DNA of 57,536 nucleotides from Mesorhizobium sp. (GCF_004963255.1 NZ_SUGA01000037.1:1-57536); one strand, 5' to 3'; positions 7,480-15,646 are shown, numbered from the stretch's first letter. The notes: generated from the sequence alone by a model not told the origin. Numbers and translations are program-made.

Positions 7480-7785
7480 TCAGTGCGTCCAGGGCGTCCT
7501 GCGGTCATAGCGGAAATTGTCCGAATAGGAAATCTGCCGGCGCTTGGCTTCCTTCGGCTCTTCGACGCGATAGGCGATCTTTTCCCTCTCGGCATAAGCC
7601 ACCGCTTCTTCCTTCGTGTCGAAGGTGAGCTTCACCTGGCTCAGCATGTCGCCGGAGGTGGTGTAGCCCATCAGCGGGTCGATCTTCTTGCGCTGGGCGG
7701 GATCGAACTCGAGCACCCAATGTCCGGTCTTGGCCTTGCCGGACTGCATCGCGGTTTTGGCTGGACTGAAAATGCGCGCGGACAT
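7480..7785 (-). CDS. NADH dehydrogenase accessory subunit, NDUFS4 family (ETC complex I)
   Basis: 101 residues from the ATG at 7785, preceded by AGAGGT; an upstream in-frame start at 7833 lacks a ribosome site. Sequence features are SARIFSPAKTAMQSGKAKT, WVLEFDP, then IDPLMGYTTSGDMLSQVKL and FDTKEEAVAYAE, which match the NDUFS4/18-kDa complex I subunit family found in alphaproteobacteria and mitochondria. The protein sits in the peripheral arm of complex I and aids its assembly and stability. It stands alone, immediately upstream of the tRNA-Arg on the same strand. Confidence 0.88.
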   Translation of the reverse strand: MSARIFSPAKTAMQSGKAKTGHWVLEFDPAQRKKIDPLMGYTTSGDMLSQVKLTFDTKEEAVAYAEREKIAYRVEEPKEAKRRQISYSDNFRYDRRTPWTH

Positions 7786-8031
7786 GAGCACCTCTTTAAC
7801 GCCCGGAGACCGGGCACCGTTGTTCGGCGCCATTCCCGGGGTCCCATCGGGAGCCCGAAATCTCGCGCCAACCCGTCATTACTGTGCAATGGCCGCGGCG
7901 GCAAGGCCGCAAGCGCGCCTGCGCTCCCGCGGCGCAGGGAACCTCGCCGCGCCGGCGACATTATCGAAAGGTCGGGCGGCCGGGCCGGGCAAGCCTTCCT
8001 GTGAGCCTCAATCAGAAGCGGACATTTCGCC

Positions 8032-9000
8032 ATGACCAATGCAACCGAACATGCCGTCCTGCAGCTCGCCGTGCTTGTCGGCAGCCTGCGCGCCCAGTCC
8101 TTCAGCCGCAAGATCGCCAAGGCCTTGGCTGCCCGCGCGCCGGATTCGGTGCGCTGCCGCTTCATCGAGATCGGCGACCTGCCGCTCTACAACGAGGATC
8201 TGGACGGTGACGACCCGCCGGCGGCATGGTCGGCCTTCCGTGCGGCGATACGCGAATGCGACGCGGTGCTGTTCGTCACCCCGGAATACAACCGCTCGAT
8301 CCCCGGCTGCTTGAAGAACGCGCTCGATGTCGGCTCGCGGCCGCCGAGCAAGAACGCGTTCAAGGGACTGCCCGCAGGGGTCGTCAGTGTCACACCGCAT
8401 AAGCTTGGCGCTTTCGGCGCCAATCATGCGCTGAGACAAACCTTCGCCTTCCTCGACATGCCGGTGATGCAGCAGCCGGAGGCCTATATCGGCAATGTCG
8501 CGGAACTCTTGGACGGCAAAGGCGCGGTGACCAATGCCGACACCGCCGCCTTCCTCGAGAATTTCATGGCCAGCCTGGAAACCTGGATCAGGACGGTGCA
8601 TCCTGGCGGCTCGTCCTTCGATGCCTTCATGAAGCAGCGCGAGAAGATCGCCGAGGACTATGTCAATGGCGATGCGGCCTCGCTGAAGGCGATCGTCACC
8701 CGTGCCGGGCCGGCGACATTCTTCTCACCGCGCGGCGACCATCTCGAAGGCGCCGAAGCGGTTGCCGGCCGTTACGAACGCGACGCCGCAAGCTTCCACA
8801 AAGGCGGCAACACCGACCTCGAGGTGCTGCAAGCCTCGTCCAGCGGGGATCTGGCGTTCTGGAGCGGGTTGCAGCATGCCAAGGCGCGCATCGGCAAGAA
8901 CGGCGAGGCGACCGAGATGACCTTGCGGGTGACGGAAGTGTTTCGGCTGGAGGATGGCGCGTTCAAGCTGGTGCATCGCCATGCCGACCCGGTTCATTAG
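8032..9000 (+). CDS. NADPH-dependent FMN reductase fused to a SnoaL/NTF2-like domain
   Basis: 322 residues. Residues 1-190 are a flavodoxin-fold FMN reductase: LAVLVGSLRAQSFSRKIA binds flavin phosphate, and VLFVTPEYNRSIPGCLKNA is the family signature. Residues about 196-322 resemble the SnoaL/DUF4440 NTF2-like fold (REKIAEDYVNGDAASLKAIV near the start, FRLEDGAFKLVHRHAD at the end). Stand-alone members of the first family are about 185-200 residues, so this is a genuine two-domain fusion with no internal stop. The first domain would reduce flavins, quinones or chromate. The role of the NTF2-like domain is unknown; it may bind a small substrate or mediate dimerisation. Confidence 0.85.
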   Translation: MTNATEHAVLQLAVLVGSLRAQSFSRKIAKALAARAPDSVRCRFIEIGDLPLYNEDLDGDDPPAAWSAFRAAIRECDAVLFVTPEYNRSIPGCLKNALDVGSRPPSKNAFKGLPAGVVSVTPHKLGAFGANHALRQTFAFLDMPVMQQPEAYIGNVAELLDGKGAVTNADTAAFLENFMASLETWIRTVHPGGSSFDAFMKQREKIAEDYVNGDAASLKAIVTRAGPATFFSPRGDHLEGAEAVAGRYERDAASFHKGGNTDLEVLQASSSGDLAFWSGLQHAKARIGKNGEATEMTLRVTEVFRLEDGAFKLVHRHADPVH

Positions 9001-9111
9001 CCGGCGCTTGCAAAATCCGCGACACAATGCCGGGGTGCGTTGCAACACCCGCCTATTCCTTTTGGCCTGCGAGCGGCATACATCGGATACATGGTCGTGC
9101 CACTTGATGGC

Positions 9112-10311
9112 ATGATGGCGACGACAAAGATACGAATGAGCGCGGATACGGAAGTCTCGCCGTCGGGGGCCGGCAAGCCAGCGATATTGGACGGCGCGAT
9201 TGTCGTCGGCGGGGGCGCCGCCGGGCTTGCCGCCGCGCATGCGTTGACCAGGGCCGGCGTGACGACGCAAATCCTTGAGCGCGAGCAGAGGCTGGCCGAG
9301 CCCTGGCACCGCCGCCACGACAATCTGCACCTCAACACGCATCGCGACCTCTCCTCATTGCCCGGCGTGTCCTATCCGGCGGGGACACCGGCCTTCCCGC
9401 ACCGCAGCGCCGTCGCGCGCCATCTCAACGAGTTCGCCGAGACGCACCGGCTGCCGATCGCCTTCGGGGTCGAGGTCGACGAGATCGAATTCCATGGCGA
9501 CCATTGGCTGCTGCGGACAAGCGAGGGCTTGAAGGCGGCGCGATATGTGGTGATCGCCACCGGACGGGACCGGCAGCCCTTCATCCCGGCCTGGACGGGC
9601 ATGGAGGATTTTTCCGGCAGGATCATCCATTCGGCCGATTTCGGAAAGGCAAGCGACTATGCCGGCAAGAAGGTGCTGGTGGTCGGCGCCGGCAATTCCG
9701 GCTTCGACGCGCTCAACCATCTTTCGCGCGTCGAGACCGGCCAGATCTGGCTTTCGGCGCGCAACGGACCTTCGCTGCTGCCCAAGCGCATCGGCAAGAT
9801 CGCGGTGCACCGCATGTCGCCGCTCATGGCCAACCTGCCCACATGGCTCGCGGACGCGGTCATGGCGGCAACGCAACGCCTGGTGTTCGGAGATCTGACG
9901 AAATACGGCCTGCCCCCTGCCCCGTCGGGCGGCGCCAGCCGGCTCGGCTCCGACTATACCGCGATCGCGGCCGACGACGGCGCGGTCGAAGCCATCAAGG
10001 CCGGGCGCATCATCGTCGTGCCGCAGTTGCGCGAATTCAGGCGCGACGGCGTCGTGCTCGACAATGGCCAGCGAATAGCGCCCGACATCGTCATCGCCGC
10101 CACCGGCTACCGCACCGGACTGGAACCGATGCTGGGCAAGCTCGGCGTGCTGGACGCCAAGGGCGTGCCGCTGTTCAATGGCGCCGTGAACGACCCGAAG
10201 CTGCCCGGGCTCTGGTTCACCGGCATGCGGCCCAGCATTCGCGGCTGCTTCGCCAACTCGACAATCCAAGCCGCGGCGATTGCCAGGAAGATCGCTGGCC
10301 TGAAGCGCTGA
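9112..10311 (+). CDS. Flavin-containing monooxygenase (FAD/NADPH dependent)
   Basis: About 399 residues, with an uncertain start: ATGs at 9091, 9112/9115 and 9136 are all in frame and none has a good ribosome site. An FAD Rossmann motif VVGGGAAGLAAAHAL is followed by an FMO-type SGRIIHSADF signature, then an NADPH-binding VLVVGAGNSGFDAL and a C-terminal ATGYRT motif. The arrangement matches YUCCA-like or CzcO-like class B flavin monooxygenases that oxygenate small N-, S- or carbonyl compounds. It lies 110 bases after the FMN reductase fusion on the same strand; a functional link is possible but unproven. Confidence 0.85.
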   Translation: MMATTKIRMSADTEVSPSGAGKPAILDGAIVVGGGAAGLAAAHALTRAGVTTQILEREQRLAEPWHRRHDNLHLNTHRDLSSLPGVSYPAGTPAFPHRSAVARHLNEFAETHRLPIAFGVEVDEIEFHGDHWLLRTSEGLKAARYVVIATGRDRQPFIPAWTGMEDFSGRIIHSADFGKASDYAGKKVLVVGAGNSGFDALNHLSRVETGQIWLSARNGPSLLPKRIGKIAVHRMSPLMANLPTWLADAVMAATQRLVFGDLTKYGLPPAPSGGASRLGSDYTAIAADDGAVEAIKAGRIIVVPQLREFRRDGVVLDNGQRIAPDIVIAATGYRTGLEPMLGKLGVLDAKGVPLFNGAVNDPKLPGLWFTGMRPSIRGCFANSTIQAAAIARKIAGLKR

Positions 10312-10374
10312 GTGCGCTACAAGGAACAGACAGGACGGTCGGTCGTTTGCCTTTCTCTGATGAAAGGAAGCGAG

Positions 10375-10857
10375 ATGCCGACGCCCGATGAGCTCGAAGC
10401 AAAATTCTGGAAAGCCCTGAAATCGGATATGACAATGATGATCGGGCTTGACGGCTCGAACATCGTCCCGCGCCCCATGACGGCGCAACTGGAAGCCGAG
10501 GCCAGGGGCCCGATCTGGTTCTTCACCGCCAGTGAAACCGAGCTTGTGCTTGGACTTTCCTCCGGCAGCCAGGCAACGGCGACGTTTGTATCCAAGGGTC
10601 ATGACCTTTTTGCAACGGTGCAAGGCCGGTTGCAGATCGATAACGACCGGGTCGTGATCGACCGGCTGTGGAACCGCTACGTGGAAGCGTGGTTCGAAGG
10701 CGGCAGGGACGATCCGAAGCTGACGCTGCTTGGCTTCGAGCCTGAACAGGCCGAGATTTGGCTCGACGCCTCCAGCGTCGTCTCGGGTATCAAGATGCTG
10801 CTCGGCTACGATCCGAAGGAGGAGTACAAGGACAACGTCGCCAAGGTCGATCTCTAG
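10375..10857 (+). CDS. Pyridoxamine 5'-phosphate oxidase-fold protein (general stress protein 26 family)
   Basis: 160 residues from the ATG at 10375, with AAGGAAG four bases before it. The split-barrel FMN-binding fold is indicated by MTMMIGLDGSNIVPRPMTAQ, GPIWFFTAS and VQGRLQIDNDRVVIDRLWN. These features match the small GSP26-like subgroup that binds FMN or F420 rather than true PdxH. The product is cytosolic. The actual substrate is unknown. It follows the monooxygenase by 63 bases on the same strand. Confidence 0.85.
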   Translation: MPTPDELEAKFWKALKSDMTMMIGLDGSNIVPRPMTAQLEAEARGPIWFFTASETELVLGLSSGSQATATFVSKGHDLFATVQGRLQIDNDRVVIDRLWNRYVEAWFEGGRDDPKLTLLGFEPEQAEIWLDASSVVSGIKMLLGYDPKEEYKDNVAKVDL

Positions 10858-10947
10858 GCTGTCTTGACATCATCATCCGCCGGATCGAACCGCGCTCTGT
10901 TTTTGTGTTGCCTTCCGGGCGTGCGCCCCCTATACGCCGCGGGACGT

Positions 10948-11024
10948 CGGAGTGTAGCGCAGCCTGGTAGCGCACCTGATTTGGGATCAGGGGGTCGCGT
11001 GTTCGAATCACGCCACTCCGACCA
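10948..11024 (+). tRNA. tRNA-Pro (anticodon TGG)
   Basis: A 77-base cloverleaf with encoded CCA. The acceptor arm pairs CGGAGTG with CACTCCG, the T arm is GTGTTCGAATCAC, and the anticodon loop is TTTGGGA. It is followed by about 800 bases without a confident gene and then a toxin-antitoxin pair, a pattern that can mark an old integration site, but no integrase is present. Confidence 0.95.
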
Positions 11025-11819
11025 CTTGAAATCAAGGATTTACGGCCAAACCCGCCTCCTCGCCGAGTTAAGTCGTTCCTGCCAGCGAAGTTTGGCAAGT
11101 GTCGCTGCCATTGGCGAATTGGTGTGGCAGGGTTCCATGGGCGCCCCAACATCTCGATAAACGACATGTTCCTTTAAGGCGTTCAGAGGCTTAGGCGTAT
11201 CATTCAAGGACGGAAACGCTGGCATCGGCCTTGCAAGGCAGCGATTGCCGGGTTGATCTCCGGCAGCTCGTCGGGCTTGAGGCAGTTGTTGGGGGCCTCG
11301 CCCGGCGAGTTCAGCGAAACCGGTGGAATGTAACCAACCGTGATATCCATGCAGCCTTTCTAATGTAACCTCTGCGTCGGCCGACTCCCCACCCCGAGTC
11401 GGCTAGGCCCGGCGGTTTAACTCAACGCACCCCAACAGAGCGCGGAACTGTCGGGCCGCTTTATGGACAAGGCGTCCAGCCGTTCCGCTGCTCCGGCGTC
11501 ACCGCATGATTGGTGAACTGCAAATTCGATCGTCACGGCTGGCGGCGCGGCATTCGTGGCAGTAGATGACCTTGATCAAATCCCAATGCATGCAGCCCAT
11601 GGTCAGGCCTTCGCCGCTTGGTTGCGCCGGTTGAGGGACAGGATCAACGGGTAAGCGAGCCCATTGGCCGCCGGGACGGTAAACCCGCCGGGCGAGAACC
11701 CCAACACCCTCGAGCCCGGCGAGCCTACACCCGATCTGGAACGCGACCGGGGCCGGGGTTAACCGGCACCGTCGGTGTTGCAAGATCGATACCGGAAAGA
11801 CTGTTCCGGAATGGGACGG
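11025..11819. other. Gene-poor stretch downstream of tRNA-Pro
   Basis: I see no confident gene here. The only ORF with a plausible ribosome site is the 48-residue one at 11204-11350 (minus). A second short stretch on the plus strand (about 11680-11760) encodes a Pro/Glu-rich peptide with the spacing N-x-P-G-E-x-P-N, which also occurs in the small minus-strand ORF, although it has no start codon. The region looks decayed and may be the scar of an element once inserted at the tRNA. Confidence 0.4.
11204..11350 (-). CDS. Possible 48-residue Pro-rich protein
   Basis: ATG at 11350 is preceded by AGAAAGG at about five bases. The peptide begins MDITVGYIPPVSLNSPGE, continues with APNNCLKPDELPEINPAIAA and ends shortly after. 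It is Pro- and Asn-rich, has no hydrophobic segment and matches no family I know. It could be a fragment of a longer lost gene. Support is limited to the ribosome site and the non-random composition. Confidence 0.25.
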   Translation of the reverse strand: MDITVGYIPPVSLNSPGEAPNNCLKPDELPEINPAIAALQGRCQRFRP

Positions 11820-12242
11820 CTACGATGCAGGCTCCCACGGATTGATCACCGACACGCCGGCCGCATGAAACGGCGCCGTGTCACGCGACGCAACCTGAAA
11901 GCCCTTCGCGGCAGCAATGGCCGCGATGTACCCATCAGGCACGGGGAACCCTTTACCAGCGGCTCTCGCCTTTGCAGCAAGGCCGGAATAGTGGCGCGCG
12001 GCCCCGATATCGAAGACCAGCATGCGCTGATCGAAGATTTCGCATATTCCGGCAAAGGCTTCGGCCAGCGCATTTTTGCGCCGGCCGGCCGGCATGGCTT
12101 CGATGCCGAACAGCACCTCCGCCAGCGTAATGCTGGACAGATAAAGTGTCTCGGCGACCTGGTCGTCCAGCCAAGCCACGACCGCGGGATTAGGTTGCGG
12201 TCTCATCACCTCCGAAACGACGTTGGTGTCCAGGAGGATCAT
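11820..12242 (-). CDS. PIN-domain toxin (VapC/FitB type)
   Basis: 140 residues. The PIN-domain acidic residues are in MILLDTNVVSEVM (Asp5), the ITLAEVLFGIE segment (Glu), and the C-terminal PDGYIAAIAAAKG and VASRDTAPF segments (Asp). This is the FitB-like VapC subgroup, a Mg-dependent ribonuclease neutralised by its partner. The start overlaps the antitoxin stop by four bases (ATGA), which is typical of coupled toxin-antitoxin operons. All acidic residues are present, so the toxin appears intact. It is probably autoregulated through the antitoxin at the operator near 12493. Confidence 0.92.
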   Translation of the reverse strand: MILLDTNVVSEVMRPQPNPAVVAWLDDQVAETLYLSSITLAEVLFGIEAMPAGRRKNALAEAFAGICEIFDQRMLVFDIGAARHYSGLAAKARAAGKGFPVPDGYIAAIAAAKGFQVASRDTAPFHAAGVSVINPWEPAS

Positions 12243-12493
12243 TCGAATTTCAGCGGCTCAGCCGGGCTTTTCCCACGGGCCTGTTCGAGTGCTTCAACAT
12301 CCTCGTCCATCACGCCCGCCCGGCGAGCGATGGCGGACAATAGCGTGCCCACCCTGACGCGGCCCTCCGGTCGAACCGCGTCTTCAAGAATGGCGCGGAT
12401 TTCCGCCTCGGTGCTGCGGCCATTGATGGCCGCGCGCACCCGCAAGGCACGATGCGTTTCCTCGGGAAGGTTTCTGATCGTAACGGCAGTCAT
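12239..12493 (-). CDS. Ribbon-helix-helix antitoxin (FitA/VapB type)
   Basis: 84 residues from the ATG at 12493; a TTG three codons upstream is unlikely. The N-terminal MTAVTIRNLPEETHRALRVR is the beta strand and first helix of a ribbon-helix-helix DNA-binding domain, followed by the second helix around STEAEIRAILEDAV. The C-terminal half (SAIARRAGVMDEDVEALEQA) should wrap the PIN toxin. It would bind the toxin and repress its own promoter. The start codon overlaps one of two identical palindromes, consistent with autorepression. Confidence 0.9.
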   Translation of the reverse strand: MTAVTIRNLPEETHRALRVRAAINGRSTEAEIRAILEDAVRPEGRVRVGTLLSAIARRAGVMDEDVEALEQARGKSPAEPLKFE

Positions 12494-12522
12494 TGATATC
12501 AAACCGATTACATTGATATCAA
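12493..12522 (-). promoter_or_regulatory. Twin palindromic operator of the FitAB-type pair
   Basis: The 10-base palindrome TTGATATCAA occurs at 12493-12502 and again at 12513-12522, 20 bases centre to centre, which is two helical turns. The repeats overlap the antitoxin start codon. Paired palindromes with this spacing are what a dimer-of-dimers ribbon-helix-helix repressor would bind. Binding is inferred from position and symmetry, not demonstrated. Confidence 0.65.
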
Positions 12523-12675
12523 TTTAGCACGTCATCAGTTCGATGTCACGTGCCGGCCGATCAGCCTTTCTATCATCGGGCCTAGCCATGTGAACCTGCC
12601 GGTATGCGGCTCGAACAATCCCCCTCGCTTCCAACTTTGTCGCCGGTCTAGACTTCGGACGAAGTGGGATTGTCG

Positions 12676-12940
12676 ATGCCTGTTGTCGAGGCGGTGCTGT
12701 CGCTGATCGGCCCGGCATACCTGGCCTATTACGGCTTCGCAGTTCCGGTCATGGGTCGTGTGGGCAGTTCTGTGCGCCGCCCTGTGGGTCTGGAACAACC
12801 GGCCGAGCAAGCGGCAGAACGGCGTCGCCCGGTCGCGATCCGCCGGCCTGATGGTTTTCGTCCTTGTCGCTGCCTGTTACATCGCGGCGCATACGGGCGT
12901 GTATCTTTTGGCTCGGCATCTGACCGGGCTATGGGCGTGA
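12676..12940 (+). pseudogene. Small membrane protein with a frameshift
   Basis: ATG at 12676 opens a hydrophobic reading (MPVVEAVLSLIGPAYLAYYG), but around 12745-12755 the hydrophobic coding signal moves to the next frame, giving WAVLCAALWVWNNRPSKRQN, then GLMVFVLVAACYIAAHTGVY and a TGA at 12938. Joined, these make a protein of about 87 residues with two or three membrane segments. A single base difference explains the break, so it is either a recent pseudogene or a sequence error. No family recognised. Confidence 0.45.
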
Positions 12941-12945
12941 CCGCC

Positions 12946-13629
12946 CTAGATATCGAACTCGCCCTGCCCCTCGTCCATGGCGCTGACCGTCTCGGCCGCG
13001 AGCGCGCGGGTGATCGGCGTCTTGCGCTCAAGCGCGGTGCGGTCGAGGCGCTCGACGACACGCATGGCGGTGCCGAGCGAACGCTCGATGCGGCGCACCA
13101 GATATTGCACCACATGCGGCTCGACCTCGACCTGGCGGTCGGCGAACAGCTTTGTGATGACGCCGGCAAGCAGCAGATCGTCGGGCTCGTGGATCTCGAT
13201 CGTCGCCGCCGCCTTCAGCCGCGAGACGAGGTCGGGCAGCGCGACGCGCCAGGCCGAGGGGAAACGCCGCGCCGTAAGCAGCAGCGTCGAGCCCGCGCCG
13301 CGCACTTCATTGATCAGGTGGAACAGGCCTTGCTCATTGATCGCCGCCTTGTCGACGTCGTCGATGAGCGCCGGCCTCATGCCCAGGCCGGCAATGTGCT
13401 CGCCGATCCGGCCTGGCTCGATGGCGAGCGCATGCGCCCGTTCCTGCCATATCCGTGCGAGATGCGTCTTGCCCGAGCCGGGCGGCCCGGCCAGCACCAC
13501 GACCGGCGACGGCCAGTCCGGCCAGCGGTCGATCAGCGATGCGGCTTGCGCGTTGGTGCCCGACACGACGAGCTCGTCGCGCGAATAGCCGGTGCCGTGG
13601 CCGAGATCGAGCGGCAGCTGACGCGGCAT
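12946..13629 (-). CDS. hdaA: DnaA regulatory inactivator HdaA
   Basis: 227 residues from the ATG at 13629. The N-terminus begins MPRQLPLDLG, whose QLPLDL hexapeptide is the sliding-clamp binding motif required for Hda function. A Walker A motif GPPGSGKT (48-55) and a DDVD Walker B follow, with DnaA-like AAA+ domain III sequence. With the DNA-loaded beta clamp it stimulates ATP hydrolysis by DnaA and limits re-initiation of replication. The gene follows the PerM-like permease gene on the same strand with 22 bases between them. An upstream extension in the same frame is low-complexity Arg-rich and is rejected. Confidence 0.9.
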   Translation of the reverse strand: MPRQLPLDLGHGTGYSRDELVVSGTNAQAASLIDRWPDWPSPVVVLAGPPGSGKTHLARIWQERAHALAIEPGRIGEHIAGLGMRPALIDDVDKAAINEQGLFHLINEVRGAGSTLLLTARRFPSAWRVALPDLVSRLKAAATIEIHEPDDLLLAGVITKLFADRQVEVEPHVVQYLVRRIERSLGTAMRVVERLDRTALERKTPITRALAAETVSAMDEGQGEFDI

Positions 13630-13651
13630 GTCGGTTCGCTCGCCGGCCACG

Positions 13652-14917
13652 TCAGCCACGCGGCTTCGCGCGATGGCCGCCGCCGCGATCGGCCGGCAAT
13701 GGCGGCACGGGCTCTGTGGCGTGACCCTTGTAGAGCGGCGATTCGAGATAGCGGGCGATGGCGAAACGCACCAGCACGGCAATCGCCGCCGAGGCCGGCA
13801 CGGCAATCAACAGACCGACGAAGCCGAACAGCGCGCCGAAGGCAAACAGCGCGAACATCAGCCACACCGGATGCAGGCCGACGCTCTTTCCGACCAGCCG
13901 GGGCTGCAGGATGTTGCCCTCGATGAACTGGCCGACGAAGAACACGCAGGCAACCAGCACCACCATGGTCCAGTCCGGCCAGAACTGGACGAAGGCGACG
14001 CCGATGGCCAGCACCAGCCCGGTCAGCGAGCCGACATAGGGGATGAAGGAGATCACCCCGGCGAAGAAGCCGATGAGGATGGCGAAGTTCAATCCGGTCA
14101 GCGTCAGGCCGGTGGCATACATGGCGCCGAGCACAAGGCATAGCGTGCCCTGCCCGCGCACGAAACCGGCCGTGGCGGTGTTGATGTCGCGGGCAAGCGC
14201 GCGCACCGTCTCGACATGGTCGCGCGGCACCCAGCCGTCGACTTCGGCCACCATGCGGTCCCAGTCGAGCAGCATGTAGAAGGCGACGACCGGGGTGACG
14301 ACGAACAGGCTGACCACCGAGACCAGCGCCACGCCGGAGCTCCAGATCGAGGTGAAGACGGTGGTGAGCAGGCTGAAACCGGAGGTCAACAGCGAGTTCA
14401 GCCCGTCGCGCAGGCCGGCGGCGTTGACGCCAAAACGCTGCTCCAGCCATTTCGGGTCGAAGCTGGTGATGAGCGACTGCAGGCGTGTGAGGTATTCCGG
14501 CAGTTTGCGGGCGAAATCGGCCATCTGGGTCGCCAGCACCGGCACCAGGATGACGAAGGCCAGCACCACAACGACGATGAAGGCGATCAGGATGACCACG
14601 GTCGCCATCAGGCGCGAGAGGCCGAGCCGCTGCAGCCAGTCGGCGACCGGATCGAGGAAATAGGCGAGCACCATGCCGGCGACGAAAGGCAGGAGGATGC
14701 CCGAGAAGACATAGAGGAACAGCGCCAGCAGGACCGCCGTCGCCAGCCAGAAGAAGACTTGGCGGCGAAGCGCGCCGGAGCTGTCGTCAGCGGCGATCAC
14801 GGCGCCATCGTAATCAGGCGTCGGTGCCGGAGCCGCCTGATCTGCCGATGCCCGACTTGGTGTTGTCCGACTTGGTGTTGTCGTTTTGGGAGTCGCTCGT
14901 CCGGGAGCCTTCGCCAT
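13652..14917 (-). CDS. AI-2E/PerM family membrane permease
   Basis: 421 residues. A Thr/Pro/Ala-rich N-terminus of about 45 residues precedes eight predicted helices arranged as in the AI-2E transporter family: two pairs near residues 52-75 and 105-128, a long soluble segment, and a C-terminal bundle with FIEGNILQPRLVGKSVGLHP, the strongest family signature. Members export autoinducer-2 or act as sodium/proton antiporters; the substrate here is unknown. The assigned start overlaps the upstream phosphatidyltransferase gene by 104 bases, and a GTG at 14800 would avoid the overlap, so the first 39 residues are uncertain. Confidence 0.85.
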   Translation of the reverse strand: MAKAPGRATPKTTTPSRTTPSRASADQAAPAPTPDYDGAVIAADDSSGALRRQVFFWLATAVLLALFLYVFSGILLPFVAGMVLAYFLDPVADWLQRLGLSRLMATVVILIAFIVVVVLAFVILVPVLATQMADFARKLPEYLTRLQSLITSFDPKWLEQRFGVNAAGLRDGLNSLLTSGFSLLTTVFTSIWSSGVALVSVVSLFVVTPVVAFYMLLDWDRMVAEVDGWVPRDHVETVRALARDINTATAGFVRGQGTLCLVLGAMYATGLTLTGLNFAILIGFFAGVISFIPYVGSLTGLVLAIGVAFVQFWPDWTMVVLVACVFFVGQFIEGNILQPRLVGKSVGLHPVWLMFALFAFGALFGFVGLLIAVPASAAIAVLVRFAIARYLESPLYKGHATEPVPPLPADRGGGHRAKPRG

Positions 14918-15446
14918 AGCCGCTCATATGCCTTAGCCAAGCCACGAGATAGGCCGCGGCCGAAGCCACGGTCAAGACCCCGGTCAGCAATATGAGCGCG
15001 GTCCGCAGTGGGCCGAGATGCACGGCAAAGGCCAGCTCGCCCAGCACAAGCGCCGCCAGCACGATCTGCGCGGCGGTGTTGGCCTTCGAAACGAAGAGCG
15101 GCTTCACCTCGACCGGATTGCTCATCACGCTGGACAGGAGCACGGCGCAGACGATGAGCCCGTCACGCGAGACCATAGTCACCACCAGCCAGAGCGGCAA
15201 TTCGCCGGCAAAGCCCATGACGACGAACACCGAGACAAGCAGGAGCTTGTCGGCGACCGGATCGAGATAGGCGCCCAGGCGGGACGACTGGTTCCAGCGG
15301 CGCGCGATGAAGCCGTCGACGCCGTCGGATATGCCGGCGACGAGGAATCCGGTGAAAGCCCAACCCCAAAGCGACTGCAGCATGGCCAGCACCACGGCGG
15401 GCACGAGCAGCAGCCGCATGATCGTGATCATGTTGGGAAGGGTCAC
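14814..15446 (-). CDS. CDP-alcohol phosphatidyltransferase
   Basis: 210 residues from the GTG at 15446, chosen because the protein then begins VTLPNMITIMRLLLVP as in this family; an ATG four codons later (15431) is the alternative. The active-site signature D-G-x2-A-R-x8-G-x3-D-x3-D is complete in SDGVDGFIARRWNQSSRLG followed by AYLDPVADK. Helical membrane segments follow. It transfers a phosphatidyl group from CDP-diacylglycerol to an alcohol at the inner membrane; it is a second enzyme besides the PgsA at 51574, so a cardiolipin synthase or related role is possible. The C-terminus is hydrophilic with the repeated pentapeptide DNTKS. It reads divergently from purM. Confidence 0.87.
   Translation of the reverse strand: MTLPNMITIMRLLLVPAVVLAMLQSLWGWAFTGFLVAGISDGVDGFIARRWNQSSRLGAYLDPVADKLLLVSVFVVMGFAGELPLWLVVTMVSRDGLIVCAVLLSSVMSNPVEVKPLFVSKANTAAQIVLAALVLGELAFAVHLGPLRTALILLTGVLTVASAAAYLVAWLRHMSGYGEGSRTSDSQNDNTKSDNTKSGIGRSGGSGTDA
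14853..14882. repeat. 15-bp tandem duplication inside the overlapping genes
   Basis: The unit CGACTTGGTGTTGTC occurs twice without a gap. It keeps both reading frames open and adds DNTKS to the phosphatidyltransferase tail and a Thr/Pro/Ser/Arg pentapeptide to the permease N-terminus. Both protein ends are low-complexity, so the duplication is probably neutral. Confidence 0.8.
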
Positions 15447-15646
15447 GTGAGGTCCCGTCGTGTCTTTTGTTGGGAAAAAGATGAGGGAGATGGGAGATCG
15501 GCGCAAGTGGCGGGGCGGCGAAGCTGCCAATCACCTCACTCGCCGGCACTTTCCTCGGGAACAACCTCCCTCACCCGCGCGTCATCCTTGCTCCCCGAAA
15601 CCATTCATGCGAAGAGCCCGCAATGACAAACAGGGACGAGCCGACG

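Noticed and set aside
9355..10623. Minus-strand open frame (422 codons)
   Set aside because: Antisense to the flavin monooxygenase and the pyridoxamine-oxidase-fold gene, both well supported.
10948..12940. A second island at tRNA-Pro
   Set aside because: A gene-poor stretch and a toxin-antitoxin pair follow the tRNA, but there is no integrase and no repeat of the tRNA 3' end was found before hdaA.
12664..13926. Plus-strand open frame (420 codons)
   Set aside because: Mostly antisense to hdaA; only its first part overlaps the small membrane ORF that I list separately.
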